Positions 24,862-33,760 of a stretch of 64,000 nt of DNA are shown here, one piece after another. This DNA comes from Bacillota bacterium (GTDB lineage: Bacteria; Bacillota; Clostridia; Acetivibrionales; JANLFN01), in the NCBI GenBank assembly GCA_023421675.1, contig JAEZTC010000002.1:186001-250000 (forward strand), in the 5' to 3' direction. The translations under genes were made by a program, and so were the position numbers. Every line of letters begins with the position of its first letter. Position 1 is the stretch's first letter. Below the pieces are notes generated by a model. That model was not told where the DNA came from. It was given only the letters and a program-made list of their open reading frames with translations, and ran no database searches.

Positions 24862-26736
24862 TTGGCAGGAAAGCTGCTTGACAATGTAAATTCACCGGAA
24901 GATATTAAAAAACTTAATATAAAAGAACTAAATGAGCTTTCTGAGGAAATCAGGGAGTTTTTAATCGATAGCGTTTCGAATACCGGAGGACATCTTGCGT
25001 CCAATCTGGGTGTTGTTGAGCTTTCTATTGCATTACATAAGGTTTTTGAAACCCCAAAGGATAAAATAATTTGGGATGTCGGACACCAGTCATATGTCCA
25101 CAAAATCATTACCGGACGCAAGGATAAATTTCATACCCTAAGGCAGTTTGGCGGTATTTCAGGCTTCCCAAGGTCCACTGAAAGTGAACACGACTTTTTT
25201 GATACAGGACACAGCAGCACTTCCATATCAGCGGCGCTTGGAACAGCAAGAGCGAGAGACTTAAAAAGGGAAGACTATTCTGTCATTGCTGTCATCGGAG
25301 ATGGTGCGCTTACAGGTGGTATGGCCTTTGAAGCCTTGAATGACGCAGGGAGGTCAAATACAACAAATCTTATTGTAATACTCAATGATAATGAAATGTC
25401 CATTGCAAGGAACGTTGGAGGTATGTCCAAATACTTAAGCAAAATAAGGACGGGACAGTTCTATTCAAAGTTCAGAGATGATGTTGATCATTTCCTGAAA
25501 AGAGTTCCTCTTATTGGCAAGGGTACAGCAAGGGCAATTAAGAGGCTAAAAAGCTTTATAAAATACATAGTTGTGCCTGGAGTTATTTTTGAAGAGCTGG
25601 GTTTTAAATACTTTGGGCCCATTGACGGGCATGACATAGCAAATCTCACAGAAGTTCTATCCAGAGCAAGACACATGAAAGGTCCTGTGTTTATTCATGT
25701 TTGCACCCATAAAGGAAAGGGATATTCTCATGCTGAAGAAAAACCGCATGAGTTCCACAGCGTAGCACCTTTTGAGGTTGAAACAGGAGAAAAAATGGGA
25801 GAAAGCAAGATCAGCTTTTCCGATATATTTGGGGAAGAAGTAATCAAGCTTGCCGAAAAAGATGAAAAAATTGTTGCTATAACTGCATCCATGACTCAGG
25901 GAACTGGTTTGGAGGAATTTTCAAAAAGATTTAGGTCACGCTTTTTTGATGTAGGAATAGCTGAACAACATGCTGTTACAATGGCTGCGGGAATGGCTAA
26001 AAATGGCTTGAAGCCTGTGTTTGGAGTGTATTCCACCTTTCTACAGAGGGCTTACGACCAGATAATTCATGATGTAGCACTTCAAAAACTAAATGTACTC
26101 TTTGGAATTGACAGAGCCGGGCTTGTAGGGGAAGATGGCGAAACACATCAGGGTATATTTGACCTGTCGTATTTACGACATATCCCCAATTTGACAATAC
26201 TTGCACCATGTGATTACAGTGAATTCCGGAAGATGCTCCAGTTTTCGCTGACGGGTGACAAAGGGCCTGTTGCAATAAGGTATCCAAGAGGAACAGGTTT
26301 CGAAAAAATTGTTGAAACAGATGATATAGTTCTTGGAAAAGGGGTAAAAATCAAGGAAGGAACAGACTTAACAATTGTAGCTGTAGGAAATATGGTTGTA
26401 AATGCTCTTGAAGCTGCAAAAACTCTTGAAAAGCTTGGAATTTCTGCTGAAGTAATTAATGCAAGGTTTATTAAACCACTTGATGAAAAACTTATATTAA
26501 GGTCCGCTTCAAAGACCAAAAAGGTTGTTACAATAGAGGATAATTCTATTGTCGGTGGCTTTGGAAGCAGTGTAATGGAAGTTATAGGCGCAAGCGATTT
26601 AAATGTTAAAATTAAGTCAATAGGCTTCCCAGACGAATTTGTCAGGCATGGATCAAGAAATAAGCTTTTGCAGTTTTATGGCATGGATATTGACTCACTT
26701 GTTAAGGATATGATTAATTTTATAAACAGACAGTAA
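24862..26736 (+). CDS. dxs: 1-deoxy-D-xylulose-5-phosphate synthase
   Basis: A 624-residue thiamine-diphosphate enzyme that joins pyruvate and glyceraldehyde-3-phosphate in the first step of the MEP isoprenoid pathway. It starts at TTG 24862. Domains: N-terminal TPP domain (VGHQSYVHKI; GDGALTGGMAFEALN with the GDG metal motif), a central transketolase-like pyrimidine domain (FDVGIAEQHAVTMAAGMA with the catalytic Glu), and a C-terminal domain (about 500-620). The ATG at 24855 is out of frame. It is functionally linked to ispA upstream. Confidence 0.96.
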   Translation: MAGKLLDNVNSPEDIKKLNIKELNELSEEIREFLIDSVSNTGGHLASNLGVVELSIALHKVFETPKDKIIWDVGHQSYVHKIITGRKDKFHTLRQFGGISGFPRSTESEHDFFDTGHSSTSISAALGTARARDLKREDYSVIAVIGDGALTGGMAFEALNDAGRSNTTNLIVILNDNEMSIARNVGGMSKYLSKIRTGQFYSKFRDDVDHFLKRVPLIGKGTARAIKRLKSFIKYIVVPGVIFEELGFKYFGPIDGHDIANLTEVLSRARHMKGPVFIHVCTHKGKGYSHAEEKPHEFHSVAPFEVETGEKMGESKISFSDIFGEEVIKLAEKDEKIVAITASMTQGTGLEEFSKRFRSRFFDVGIAEQHAVTMAAGMAKNGLKPVFGVYSTFLQRAYDQIIHDVALQKLNVLFGIDRAGLVGEDGETHQGIFDLSYLRHIPNLTILAPCDYSEFRKMLQFSLTGDKGPVAIRYPRGTGFEKIVETDDIVLGKGVKIKEGTDLTIVAVGNMVVNALEAAKTLEKLGISAEVINARFIKPLDEKLILRSASKTKKVVTIEDNSIVGGFGSSVMEVIGASDLNVKIKSIGFPDEFVRHGSRNKLLQFYGMDIDSLVKDMINFINRQ

Positions 26737-26749
26737 ACCGGAGGGAAAA

Positions 26750-27550
26750 TTGGAGAAGGAAAGACTTGATGTAATACTTTTTAAAAAGGGGTTTTTCCCA
26801 AGCAGGGAAAAGGCACAGAGTGCGATAATGGCTGGAAGTGTTCTTGTAAACGGCGAAAGGGCTGATAAAGCTGGCTCTAAGTTTGATGAAACTATAGATA
26901 TAACTATAAAGGAAAATCCTATACCGTTTGTGAGCAGAGGAGGACTTAAGCTGCAAAAGGCTGTAGAAACCTTTAATGTGAAGCTTGAAGGCAAGACTGC
27001 TATGGATATAGGTGCTTCTACCGGCGGTTTTACAGACTGTATGCTCAAGCATGGTGCAGTAAAGGTATTTGCAGTCGATGTCGGATACGGTCAGCTTGCA
27101 TGGGAACTGCGAAATGACAGCAGGGTAGTATGTATGGAACGAACTAATATACGGTATGTAAAACCTGAGAATATTGGTCAGTTGCTTGATTTTGCTTCAA
27201 TAGATGTGTCATTCATATCACTTAAAAAGGTGCTTCCTGTGGCATGGGAGCTTACAAACGACAATGGTCAAGTTGTAAGCCTTATTAAACCTCAGTTTGA
27301 GGCTGGGCGTGAAAAGGTAGGCAAGCATGGTGTTGTCAGAGATCCGCAGGTTCATAAAGAAGTTATATTTTCTGTGCTAACCTTTGCAATAGGGCTGGGC
27401 TTTAAGGTAAGCGGTCTGACATTTTCCCCTGTTAAGGGACCTGAAGGAAATATTGAATATCTTGCATACCTTACAAAGACAGGGACACAACTGTTGGATT
27501 TGGAAGGAAAAGTAACTGAAATTGTTGAGTTATCTCATCAGGATTTATAA
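26750..27550 (+). CDS. tlyA: TlyA-family rRNA 2'-O-methyltransferase
   Basis: A 266-residue protein with an N-terminal S4 RNA-binding domain (about 1-62; RLDVILFKKGFFPSREKAQ) and an FtsJ/RrmJ-like SAM-dependent methyltransferase domain. The SAM motif is AMDIGASTGGFTDCML (about 82-97), and the K-D-K-E-type catalytic set is consistent with DVSFISLKK and LIKPQFEAG. TlyA methylates 16S and/or 23S rRNA riboses. It starts at TTG 26750 after CGGAGGG, 13 bases from dxs, the usual order (yqxC in B. subtilis). Confidence 0.92.
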   Translation: MEKERLDVILFKKGFFPSREKAQSAIMAGSVLVNGERADKAGSKFDETIDITIKENPIPFVSRGGLKLQKAVETFNVKLEGKTAMDIGASTGGFTDCMLKHGAVKVFAVDVGYGQLAWELRNDSRVVCMERTNIRYVKPENIGQLLDFASIDVSFISLKKVLPVAWELTNDNGQVVSLIKPQFEAGREKVGKHGVVRDPQVHKEVIFSVLTFAIGLGFKVSGLTFSPVKGPEGNIEYLAYLTKTGTQLLDLEGKVTEIVELSHQDL

Positions 27551-27640
27551 ACGCAAAAAGTAACAACAAATTTCCAGAAAATGTTTTATTTACTTTCAAA
27601 ATTCTGATATAATTAAATAAATTAACAGACGAGGTTATTG

Positions 27641-28516
27641 ATGAAGACAATAGGATTTGCAATAAACAGAGATAAGGATATTAATTTAAAATATACAAAA
27701 GAGCTTATAAGGTGCATTACTGAAATGGGCGGTGAAGTAAGACTGCCAATGGATGTTGCGGATATATTGGGACTTAATGATAAAGGCTTTCCCGAGGAAG
27801 AGATTTTTAACGGTTCCGACCTTATAATTTCACTCGGAGGCGATGGAACATTTCTTCAGGCAGCCAGAAAAGCCATGCTCAATGACATTCCAATGCTTGG
27901 AGTTAATCTTGGAACACTGGGCTTTCTTGCCGAAATAGACAAAAATGGTATCCAGGATGCAATAAAAAAGCTTTTTAACCATGAGTACAGCATCGAAGAG
28001 AGGATGCTGCTTGAAACTTCAGTAATCAATGGTGAAAAAACAAAAAAAGATTTTGCACTCAATGATATAGTTATTTCAAGGGGTGCGCTATCAAGGATAG
28101 TACACGTTAAAGCATACATAAATGATTTGTTTGTTGATTCCTTCCCAGGTGATGGTCTTATAATATCCACGCCTACGGGTTCTACTGCATATTCACTTTC
28201 AGCAGGCGGACCTATAGTTGAACCGGATGTTGATTTAATAATCCTTACACCAATTTGTCCGCATATTTTATATTCCCGGCCTATTATCACAACCGGCGAA
28301 AGAATAGTAAAAATTACAGTAGATGACAACTATGGTAATGCAATGATGACTGTTGACGGTCAAAAGGGATACAACCTTGCTCCGGGTGATGTAATCGAGA
28401 TTAACAAATCTGAACGCAGGCTTAAGATTGCAAGGGTATACTCAAGAAATTATTTCAATGTTCTTCGAAGCAAGATTTATGAAAGAGGAGAGTGTTTCAG
28501 ACGAAATGAAATATAA
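27641..28516 (+). CDS. nadK: NAD kinase
   Basis: A 291-residue ATP-NAD kinase that makes NADP. The diagnostic GGDGTFLQAAR lies near residue 70, and NDIVISRGALSRIV and DGLIISTPTGSTAYSLSAGGPIV follow (NAD-binding). Length is normal. ATG 27641 is preferred over TTG 27638. A TATAAT at 27608-27613 suggests a promoter in the 90-base gap after tlyA, though the -35 region is weak. Its 3' end overlaps the argR start by 11 bases. nadK between tlyA and argR is common in Clostridia but not in B. subtilis. Confidence 0.95.
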   Translation: MKTIGFAINRDKDINLKYTKELIRCITEMGGEVRLPMDVADILGLNDKGFPEEEIFNGSDLIISLGGDGTFLQAARKAMLNDIPMLGVNLGTLGFLAEIDKNGIQDAIKKLFNHEYSIEERMLLETSVINGEKTKKDFALNDIVISRGALSRIVHVKAYINDLFVDSFPGDGLIISTPTGSTAYSLSAGGPIVEPDVDLIILTPICPHILYSRPIITTGERIVKITVDDNYGNAMMTVDGQKGYNLAPGDVIEINKSERRLKIARVYSRNYFNVLRSKIYERGECFRRNEI

Positions 28517-28964
28517 CAGACATGCAAAGATACTCGAGATAATTGAAAAAAATCATATTGAAACACAGGAAGAAATCGCGGAAAAGCTTAAAGCTGCTGG
28601 AATGGAAGTTACTCAGGCGACAATATCCAGAGATATAAAGGAGCTCAGGCTTATAAAGGTGAGCAGCGATGATGGTCATTCCAAGTACGCCTCTCTTACA
28701 AAGGCTGATAATGTTACATCCTACAGGCTTATGAGGATATTTGCTGAAACCTTTGTATCCAGCGATTATGCTAATAACATTGTAATTGTAAAAACTCTTT
28801 CAGGTATGGCGCATGCCGCAGCTGCAGCCATTGATTCAATGGGATGGCCTGAAATCGTGGGAACGGTTGCCGGTGATGATACAATCATGATTATCACCAG
28901 AGCTGAAAAAATTGCAGAAGAAATTGCTGAGAAGTTTGGAAAAATGGTTAAAGAAGAACAATAA
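28506..28964 (+). CDS. argR: Arginine repressor ArgR/AhrC
   Basis: A 152-residue regulator with an N-terminal winged helix (about 1-70; VTQATISRDIKELRLIKV) and a C-terminal hexamerisation and arginine-binding domain with GTVAGDDTIMII. It represses arginine biosynthesis when arginine is plentiful and activates catabolism. ATG 28506 gives the usual protein length; AGGAG at 28486-28490 is 15 bases away, which is long, and an in-frame ATG at 28479 lacks a site. The start overlaps nadK. The position next to recN is conserved. Confidence 0.93.
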   Translation: MKYNRHAKILEIIEKNHIETQEEIAEKLKAAGMEVTQATISRDIKELRLIKVSSDDGHSKYASLTKADNVTSYRLMRIFAETFVSSDYANNIVIVKTLSGMAHAAAAAIDSMGWPEIVGTVAGDDTIMIITRAEKIAEEIAEKFGKMVKEEQ

Positions 28965-28994
28965 TAGCTTATATATTTTGTAGGGAGTCATAGT

Positions 28995-30707
28995 ATGTTA
29001 CAGCAGCTGGATATCCATAATGTTGCTCTTATCGACAGTGTAAGCATTGAATTCGGACAGGGACTCAATGTAATGACAGGAGAAACCGGAGCAGGAAAAT
29101 CCATTATTATTGATTCAATAAATGCTATTCTTGGTGAGAGAGTATCCAAGGAAATTATTAGAACCGGCACAGATAAAGCTACTGTTGAAGCTGTTTTCCA
29201 GGTTGATAACAAAAGACTGGCAGACATATTTGAAGCAGCTGGAATCGATGCCGAAGAAGATGGTACTCTTGTTCTTTCACGAGAATTTACTGTTTCAGGA
29301 AGAAATATTTGCAGAGTAAACGGTAAAATGTCGACTGTATCCTTGCTGAAGGAAATAGGCGAGCGAATAATTGATATGCATGGACAACATGATAATCAAT
29401 CCCTCCTCAGGACATCATCACACATAGACCTTTTGGATTCCTTTGGTGGTGAGAAAATTGAAAAGCTCAAAGCTGAATACAGGGAACTTCTCAAAAACTA
29501 TAAAAACATTAAAAGCAAGCTTAAGGAGCTAACCGGTGACAAACAGGAACGCGAAAGAAAGCTTGATCTGCTTAAATTTCAAATAAACGAAATCAAAAAG
29601 GCCAAATTAAAACCAGGCGAGGAAGAGGATTTAAATAAACAAAGGATTCTTCTTTCAAGCTCTGAAAAAATAATAGACGCACTTTCAAAAGCTTATGAAC
29701 AGCTTTATTCAGGTAACAATATAAAAAATTCTGCGCATGATAATATAAATGAAGCTTTAAAAGAATTATCTGCGCTTACTGGTATTGACGAAAAATATGC
29801 GAATATTTCAAAAAATTTAGAAGATATAATGTATCAGCTTACTGATATAGTTGATGAAATAAGAAATGAAAGAGACAGCGTGGAATATGACCCTGCGATG
29901 CTGGAACAAGTTGAAGAAAGGATTGACAGCATTTTCAGGCTTAAGAAAAAGTATGGATCAAATATAGAAGAAATCCTGTCTTACCTTAATAAAATTGAGG
30001 GTGAGCTTGATGAGATAAACGGCAGTGAAGAGACTGTTAAAAAGCTAGATGAAGAAATTGCAAAGGTAGAAGCAGCCTTGTATGAAAAAGCTCAGCTACT
30101 TAATAATGAAAGAGAAAAAGCTTCCCGCATACTCGAAGAAAAAATAGGCGGAGAGCTTAATGAGCTTGAAATGAAAAATGCTCGGTTCAAGGTTGAACTT
30201 CAGTTTGATGCCGCTGATAGGAAGTTTTCATTAAATGGTCTTGATACTGTTGAATTCCTTATTTCGGCTAATGCAGGAGAACCTCTAAAACCGCTTTCTA
30301 AAATTGCTTCAGGCGGAGAAATGTCAAGGGTTATGCTGGCTATCAAAACAATTCTTGCTGATGTTGACAGTGTTCCTGTACTGATATTTGATGAAATTGA
30401 TATTGGAATCAGCGGAAAGGCAGCACAGAAGGTTGGAGAGAAGCTTTCTTATATTTCAAGGTCTCATCAGGTAATATGCGTTACTCACCTTGCACAAATA
30501 GGCTGCATGGCAGACAGTAATTATCTTATAGAAAAGATTTCAACTGAAGACAATACCAGAACCAGTGTTAAAAAACTGGGAGAAAAAGATACCAGAAATG
30601 AAATTGCACGAATCATAGGAGGCGCTAACATTTCTGATATAACATTGAAAAATGCTGAAGAAATGCTATCCTATGCAAAACAGATTAAGAAAAATCAGGT
30701 CAATTAA
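28995..30707 (+). CDS. recN: DNA repair protein RecN
   Basis: A 570-residue SMC-like ATPase acting early at double-strand breaks. Walker A GETGAGKS spans residues 29-36. Two long coiled-coil arms lie between about 160-225 and 320-380. The ABC signature LSKIASGGEMSRVMLAIK and Walker B PVLIFDEIDIGISG are in the C-terminal third, followed by ISRSHQVICVTHLAQIG with the switch His. Length is normal. It has GGGAGT upstream. It sits between argR and spoIVB as in Bacillus. Confidence 0.96.
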   Translation: MLQQLDIHNVALIDSVSIEFGQGLNVMTGETGAGKSIIIDSINAILGERVSKEIIRTGTDKATVEAVFQVDNKRLADIFEAAGIDAEEDGTLVLSREFTVSGRNICRVNGKMSTVSLLKEIGERIIDMHGQHDNQSLLRTSSHIDLLDSFGGEKIEKLKAEYRELLKNYKNIKSKLKELTGDKQERERKLDLLKFQINEIKKAKLKPGEEEDLNKQRILLSSSEKIIDALSKAYEQLYSGNNIKNSAHDNINEALKELSALTGIDEKYANISKNLEDIMYQLTDIVDEIRNERDSVEYDPAMLEQVEERIDSIFRLKKKYGSNIEEILSYLNKIEGELDEINGSEETVKKLDEEIAKVEAALYEKAQLLNNEREKASRILEEKIGGELNELEMKNARFKVELQFDAADRKFSLNGLDTVEFLISANAGEPLKPLSKIASGGEMSRVMLAIKTILADVDSVPVLIFDEIDIGISGKAAQKVGEKLSYISRSHQVICVTHLAQIGCMADSNYLIEKISTEDNTRTSVKKLGEKDTRNEIARIIGGANISDITLKNAEEMLSYAKQIKKNQVN

Positions 30708-30789
30708 TTTTTTCTCTTTTTTCCTTTCATACCAATTATATTCTGCATAATAGAGTTTCTAATAGGTTAACTTAAAAGAGTATCCAACA

Positions 30790-30817
30790 TATCACGTCTT
30801 AAAAAAAGGCGTGATAT
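30790..30817 (+). terminator. Hairpin between recN and spoIVB
   Basis: ATATCACG and CGTGATAT form an 8-bp stem around a purine-rich loop, followed by a short T-rich run. It may be a weak terminator for recN. Confidence 0.45.
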
Positions 30818-30861
30818 TTATTTGGATGTATTTGTACATTCTTTTTTTAAGGGGTATACTT

Positions 30862-32187
30862 ATGCTTAAATTTATTAGAAACAGAAATACCAAGCTGGTA
30901 ATTTTCTTGCTTGTATGTATATCGGTAATGGCCTTCGGGTATATAAGAATGCTTAATACTCTCCCCAGCAATATAACCTTGTTGGAAGGTGAGGAATATG
31001 TATATGATTTTAAAAACCTTTTTGGAATAAATCTTGTTCCCGATAAAAAAGATATAGTATCGCTCAGCTGCATGGACGCAAAGAAAACATCCGGAAGCAG
31101 ATATAAGTTGGAAGATCCTCTTAAAATAAAACCTCAGAAAAACGGTAAAGTAAACATATCAATGAAGCTGTTTGGCATGGTTAAGATAAAAACAATTCAT
31201 GTGGATGTGGTGCCGAATAAGAAAATTATTGCCTGCGGAAATACAATAGGTGTTAAGATGATGATTGACGGAATACTGGTTTTGGGGTTATCAAACATTG
31301 ATACAATAGACGGTAAAAGTATCATACCTGCAAAAGAAACCGGTATTAAGGCAGGAGATTTTATAATATCTGTCAATGGCAGGAAGATGAATAATATTGA
31401 CAATCTTATATCAGCAGTTGATAAAAGTGAAGGTAATCCTATTAAAGTAAAATACAGGCGAGGAAGCAGTTTCGAGGAATGTGAAATAAAACCTTTGATA
31501 TCGGTTTATGATAAAAAATATCACCTTGGGTTATGGGTAAGAGACAGCAGTGCAGGAATTGGTACAATGACCTTTTATGACCCCGAAACAAACAAGTTTG
31601 GTGCACTGGGCCATGGAATAGCTGATATAGATACAGGTACAATTCTTCCGGTAGAAAGCGGAGAAGTGCTAAAGTCCAGCATACTTGATATAAAAAAGGG
31701 CAAAACCGGAACTCCGGGAGAGTTAAAGGGAACATTTATTGATGATAAAAAGATTGGTGATATAAAGCTTAATTGTGAAAGCGGTGTTTATGGAACTCTT
31801 AACTCTTCTGCAGAAAGATTTATAACAGGTAAGGAATACCCTATTGCAGTAAGAACTCAGGTAAAGGAAGGCCCTGCAACCATACTATGCAATATTGAAG
31901 GGCAGAAGGTAGAAGAATACGATATTGAGATACAGCGTGTTTCCATGCAGAATGTAAGCAGTTCTAAAGGTATGGTACTTAAAATTACTGATAAACGGCT
32001 GCTTGAAAGAACTGGCGGAATCGTACAGGGAATGTCGGGAAGCCCTATAATACAGAACGGTAAACTAGTTGGTGCAGTGACACATGTTTTGATAAATGAT
32101 CCGACAAGAGGCTATGGGATATTTGTAGAGTGGATGTTAAAAAATGTGTCTGAATCATTTAATCAGGGATTAGGAAGAGCAAGTTAA
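30862..32187 (+). CDS. spoIVB: SpoIVB serine peptidase (S55)
   Basis: A 441-residue forespore-secreted protease that signals pro-sigma-K processing by cleaving SpoIVFA in B. subtilis. It has an N-terminal membrane helix (about 11-30), a PDZ domain (about 130-215; GIKAGDFIISVNGRKM) and an S55 peptidase domain with His251 (FGALGHGIAD) and Ser392 in GMSGSPII. ATG 30862 has AAGGGG 8 bases upstream. Gene order recN-spoIVB-spo0A is normally tight; here spo0A is displaced by about 7.9 kb of extra DNA. A strong terminator follows. Confidence 0.95.
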   Translation: MLKFIRNRNTKLVIFLLVCISVMAFGYIRMLNTLPSNITLLEGEEYVYDFKNLFGINLVPDKKDIVSLSCMDAKKTSGSRYKLEDPLKIKPQKNGKVNISMKLFGMVKIKTIHVDVVPNKKIIACGNTIGVKMMIDGILVLGLSNIDTIDGKSIIPAKETGIKAGDFIISVNGRKMNNIDNLISAVDKSEGNPIKVKYRRGSSFEECEIKPLISVYDKKYHLGLWVRDSSAGIGTMTFYDPETNKFGALGHGIADIDTGTILPVESGEVLKSSILDIKKGKTGTPGELKGTFIDDKKIGDIKLNCESGVYGTLNSSAERFITGKEYPIAVRTQVKEGPATILCNIEGQKVEEYDIEIQRVSMQNVSSSKGMVLKITDKRLLERTGGIVQGMSGSPIIQNGKLVGAVTHVLINDPTRGYGIFVEWMLKNVSESFNQGLGRAS

Positions 32188-32200
32188 TATTGATATTTTC

Positions 32201-32232
32201 AGCCATAGGGAAACCTATGGCTTTAATTTTTT
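32201..32232 (+). terminator. Rho-independent terminator after spoIVB
   Basis: AGCCATAGG-GAAA-CCTATGGCT, a perfect 9-bp stem with a GAAA-type loop, then TTTAATTTTTT. Confidence 0.85.
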
Positions 32233-32433
32233 ATAATGCATAGGAAAGTATAAATTATCATTGACTTAACACTTTCCGTAAAATGCATTTCAAAAAAGTC
32301 TACCTTAAGGTTTAATGCCATGAAGGAATACCTGTAATTTAAATCTGCAAAGTCGACTTTTTTATAAACATATTGAGTTTTTTGGTATAAAATAATAAAT
32401 ATAAAAAAGTAAATCTTAAGGAGTGTCAAAATA

Positions 32434-33054
32434 ATGAAAGTTATATTAGTTAACGGAAGTCCCCATGAAAAAGGCTGCACATACACAGCTTTGACCGAGG
32501 TTGCATCTGAATTGGAAAAGCAGGGAATAGAGACGGAAATTTTTCAATTGGGTAAAGAGCCTGTATCAGGATGTATCGGATGCAAAAGCTGTATCAAGTC
32601 CGGTAAATGCTTTATGAATGATATAGTTAATGAATTTCAGGATAAAGCAGGTGAGGCAGATGGATTTGTTTTTGGCTCACCGGTACATTTTGCATCTTCT
32701 ACAGGAATGCTTTCTTCATTCATGGACAGGGTATTTTATGGAGCGGGTGCAAAGTTCTTTAACAAGCCTGCAGCAGCAGTTGTGAGCTGCCGAAGAGCTG
32801 GTGCTACCGCATCGTTTGACCAAATAAACAAGTACTTTACAATCAGGTGTATGCCGGTTGTATCATCACAGTACTGGAATATGGTTCATGGAAATACACC
32901 AGACGAGGTAAGGCAGGACCTAGAGGGAATGCAGATAATGCGCACACTGGGCAGGAACATGGCATGGCTGCTTAAGTGCATTGAAGCAGGCAAGTCCGCT
33001 GGAATAGCGCTGCCTGAGAGGGAGCCGGCAGTAAGGACGAATTTTATAAGGTAG
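32434..33054 (+). CDS. NADPH-dependent FMN reductase / iron-sulfur flavoprotein-like
   Basis: A 206-residue flavodoxin-fold protein. The opening MKVILVNGSPHEKGCTYTAL is the FMN phosphate-binding loop of the NADPH-dependent FMN reductase family. CIGCKSCIKSGKC (about residues 45-60) is the compact cysteine motif of the iron-sulfur flavoprotein branch. GSPVHFASSTGMLSSFMDRVF is also typical. It may use flavin to reduce quinones, metals or other small acceptors; the substrate cannot be told from sequence. GGAG precedes ATG 32434. It is a single gene between spoIVB and the accessory island. Confidence 0.85.
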   Translation: MKVILVNGSPHEKGCTYTALTEVASELEKQGIETEIFQLGKEPVSGCIGCKSCIKSGKCFMNDIVNEFQDKAGEADGFVFGSPVHFASSTGMLSSFMDRVFYGAGAKFFNKPAAAVVSCRRAGATASFDQINKYFTIRCMPVVSSQYWNMVHGNTPDEVRQDLEGMQIMRTLGRNMAWLLKCIEAGKSAGIALPEREPAVRTNFIR

Positions 33055-33058
33055 ATTG

Positions 33059-33086
33059 TTTACATTGGTAAATTATGTGATATAAT
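33059..33086 (+). promoter_or_regulatory. Promoter in front of a candidate small RNA
   Basis: TTTACA at 33059-33064 and TATAAT at 33081-33086, 16 bases apart, begin right after the FMN reductase stop. The next feature on this strand is a terminator only about 60 bases on. Confidence 0.5.
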
Positions 33087-33092
33087 AAAAGG

Positions 33093-33172
33093 GACGGCAA
33101 CGCTTGTTGCAGTCAGAGTTTTAATTTGGACTTACTTTTTTAAACGGTTTTTATATAGCCGTTTTTTCTTTT
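33093..33172 (+). ncRNA. Candidate small RNA of about 80 nt
   Basis: The transcript from the promoter at 33059 would contain a small hairpin (GCAAC-gctt-GTTGC, near 33099-33112), a single-stranded middle, and an intrinsic terminator (AAACGG..CCGTTTTTT). No open frame of note. It could equally be just a leader and terminator left by insertion of the island. I know of no family match. Confidence 0.35.
33142..33170 (+). terminator. Rho-independent terminator left of the RADAR island
   Basis: AAACGG (33142-33147) and CCGTTT (33159-33164) around an 11-base AT loop, then a T-run. It insulates the island from upstream transcription. Confidence 0.65.
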
Positions 33173-33181
33173 GTCTCTTTG

Positions 33182-33482
33182 CCGCTTTTCACTGCCGAAA
33201 ATCGGCGGAAAAGGCACCGCTCGCCGCGGAGGCAAGGGGATGGCGCGACGGATTCCGTGACAGAACTTCCAAGCCTGCATACCTATTATTGTCAGGCCGG
33301 TTCCAATGACATCCTTGTCATACCCACCTGAATCCGTCATCCATGACGAATTCACCTGACTTTATAAATGCAGTCAGGAATTTCTAGGTCACTCCACCAA
33401 GCTCCTTCAGGGCAAGTTTATTCAGTCGTTGTACCGAACTTTGTAAACAAAGTTCTCACGTAGCGACTTAGTAGAATTTATC
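33182..33482 (-). repeat. Structured ~300-nt element, left copy
   Basis: Read on the minus strand from 33482 to 33182, this is the partner of the + strand element at 39299-39603. Both begin GATAAA and share ACAAAGTTCGGTA, GCTTGGTGGAGTGAC, CTGTCACGGAATCCGTCGCG and CCTCCGCGGCGAGCGG, and both end GAAAAGCGG. Hairpins visible here include GAACTTTGT-TT-ACAAAGTTC, GAATTCGTCA-TGGA-TGACGGATTC and ATGACA-AGGA-TGTCAT. The latter two have compensatory differences in the right copy, indicating RNA structure. An open frame can be read through part of it but is not conserved as protein between the copies. GC content is visibly higher than in the RADAR genes beside it. Confidence 0.8.
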
Positions 33483-33706
33483 AGTATTCAATTACGTCCG
33501 GGCCATTCACCGGCATTCGACCTTCATTCGCAGCAACATCTGCCAGCTCAGCTTTCAATAGGCAAGGAGTTCAGGCAGGGTATTGTGAGGGGGGACAGTG
33601 AATTTCTTATTATTTAAACCTAAATAGTTTATTTAAATATCGAATATATAGTATGTATAAATATAATGTACTTTTTTGTAATTTGTAGCAGGAAAAAACA
33701 ATCAAT

Positions 33707-33735
33707 TTGAAGAAATAAGAAATTAATAATATTAT
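33707..33735 (+). promoter_or_regulatory. Candidate rdrA promoter
   Basis: TTGAAG at 33707-33712 and TATTAT at 33730-33735 with a 17-base spacer. The AAGGAG ribosome-binding site follows at 33747-33752, giving a very short leader. The region is extremely AT-rich, so chance matches are likely. Confidence 0.35.
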
Positions 33736-33760
33736 TTGTTTTTGCAAAGGAGATTGAATT

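Noticed and set aside
33140..33355. Minus-strand open frame of 71 codons at the left RADAR flank
   Set aside because: It reads through the structured element. The equivalent frame in the right copy has many non-synonymous differences, while stems are preserved, so RNA structure explains it better.
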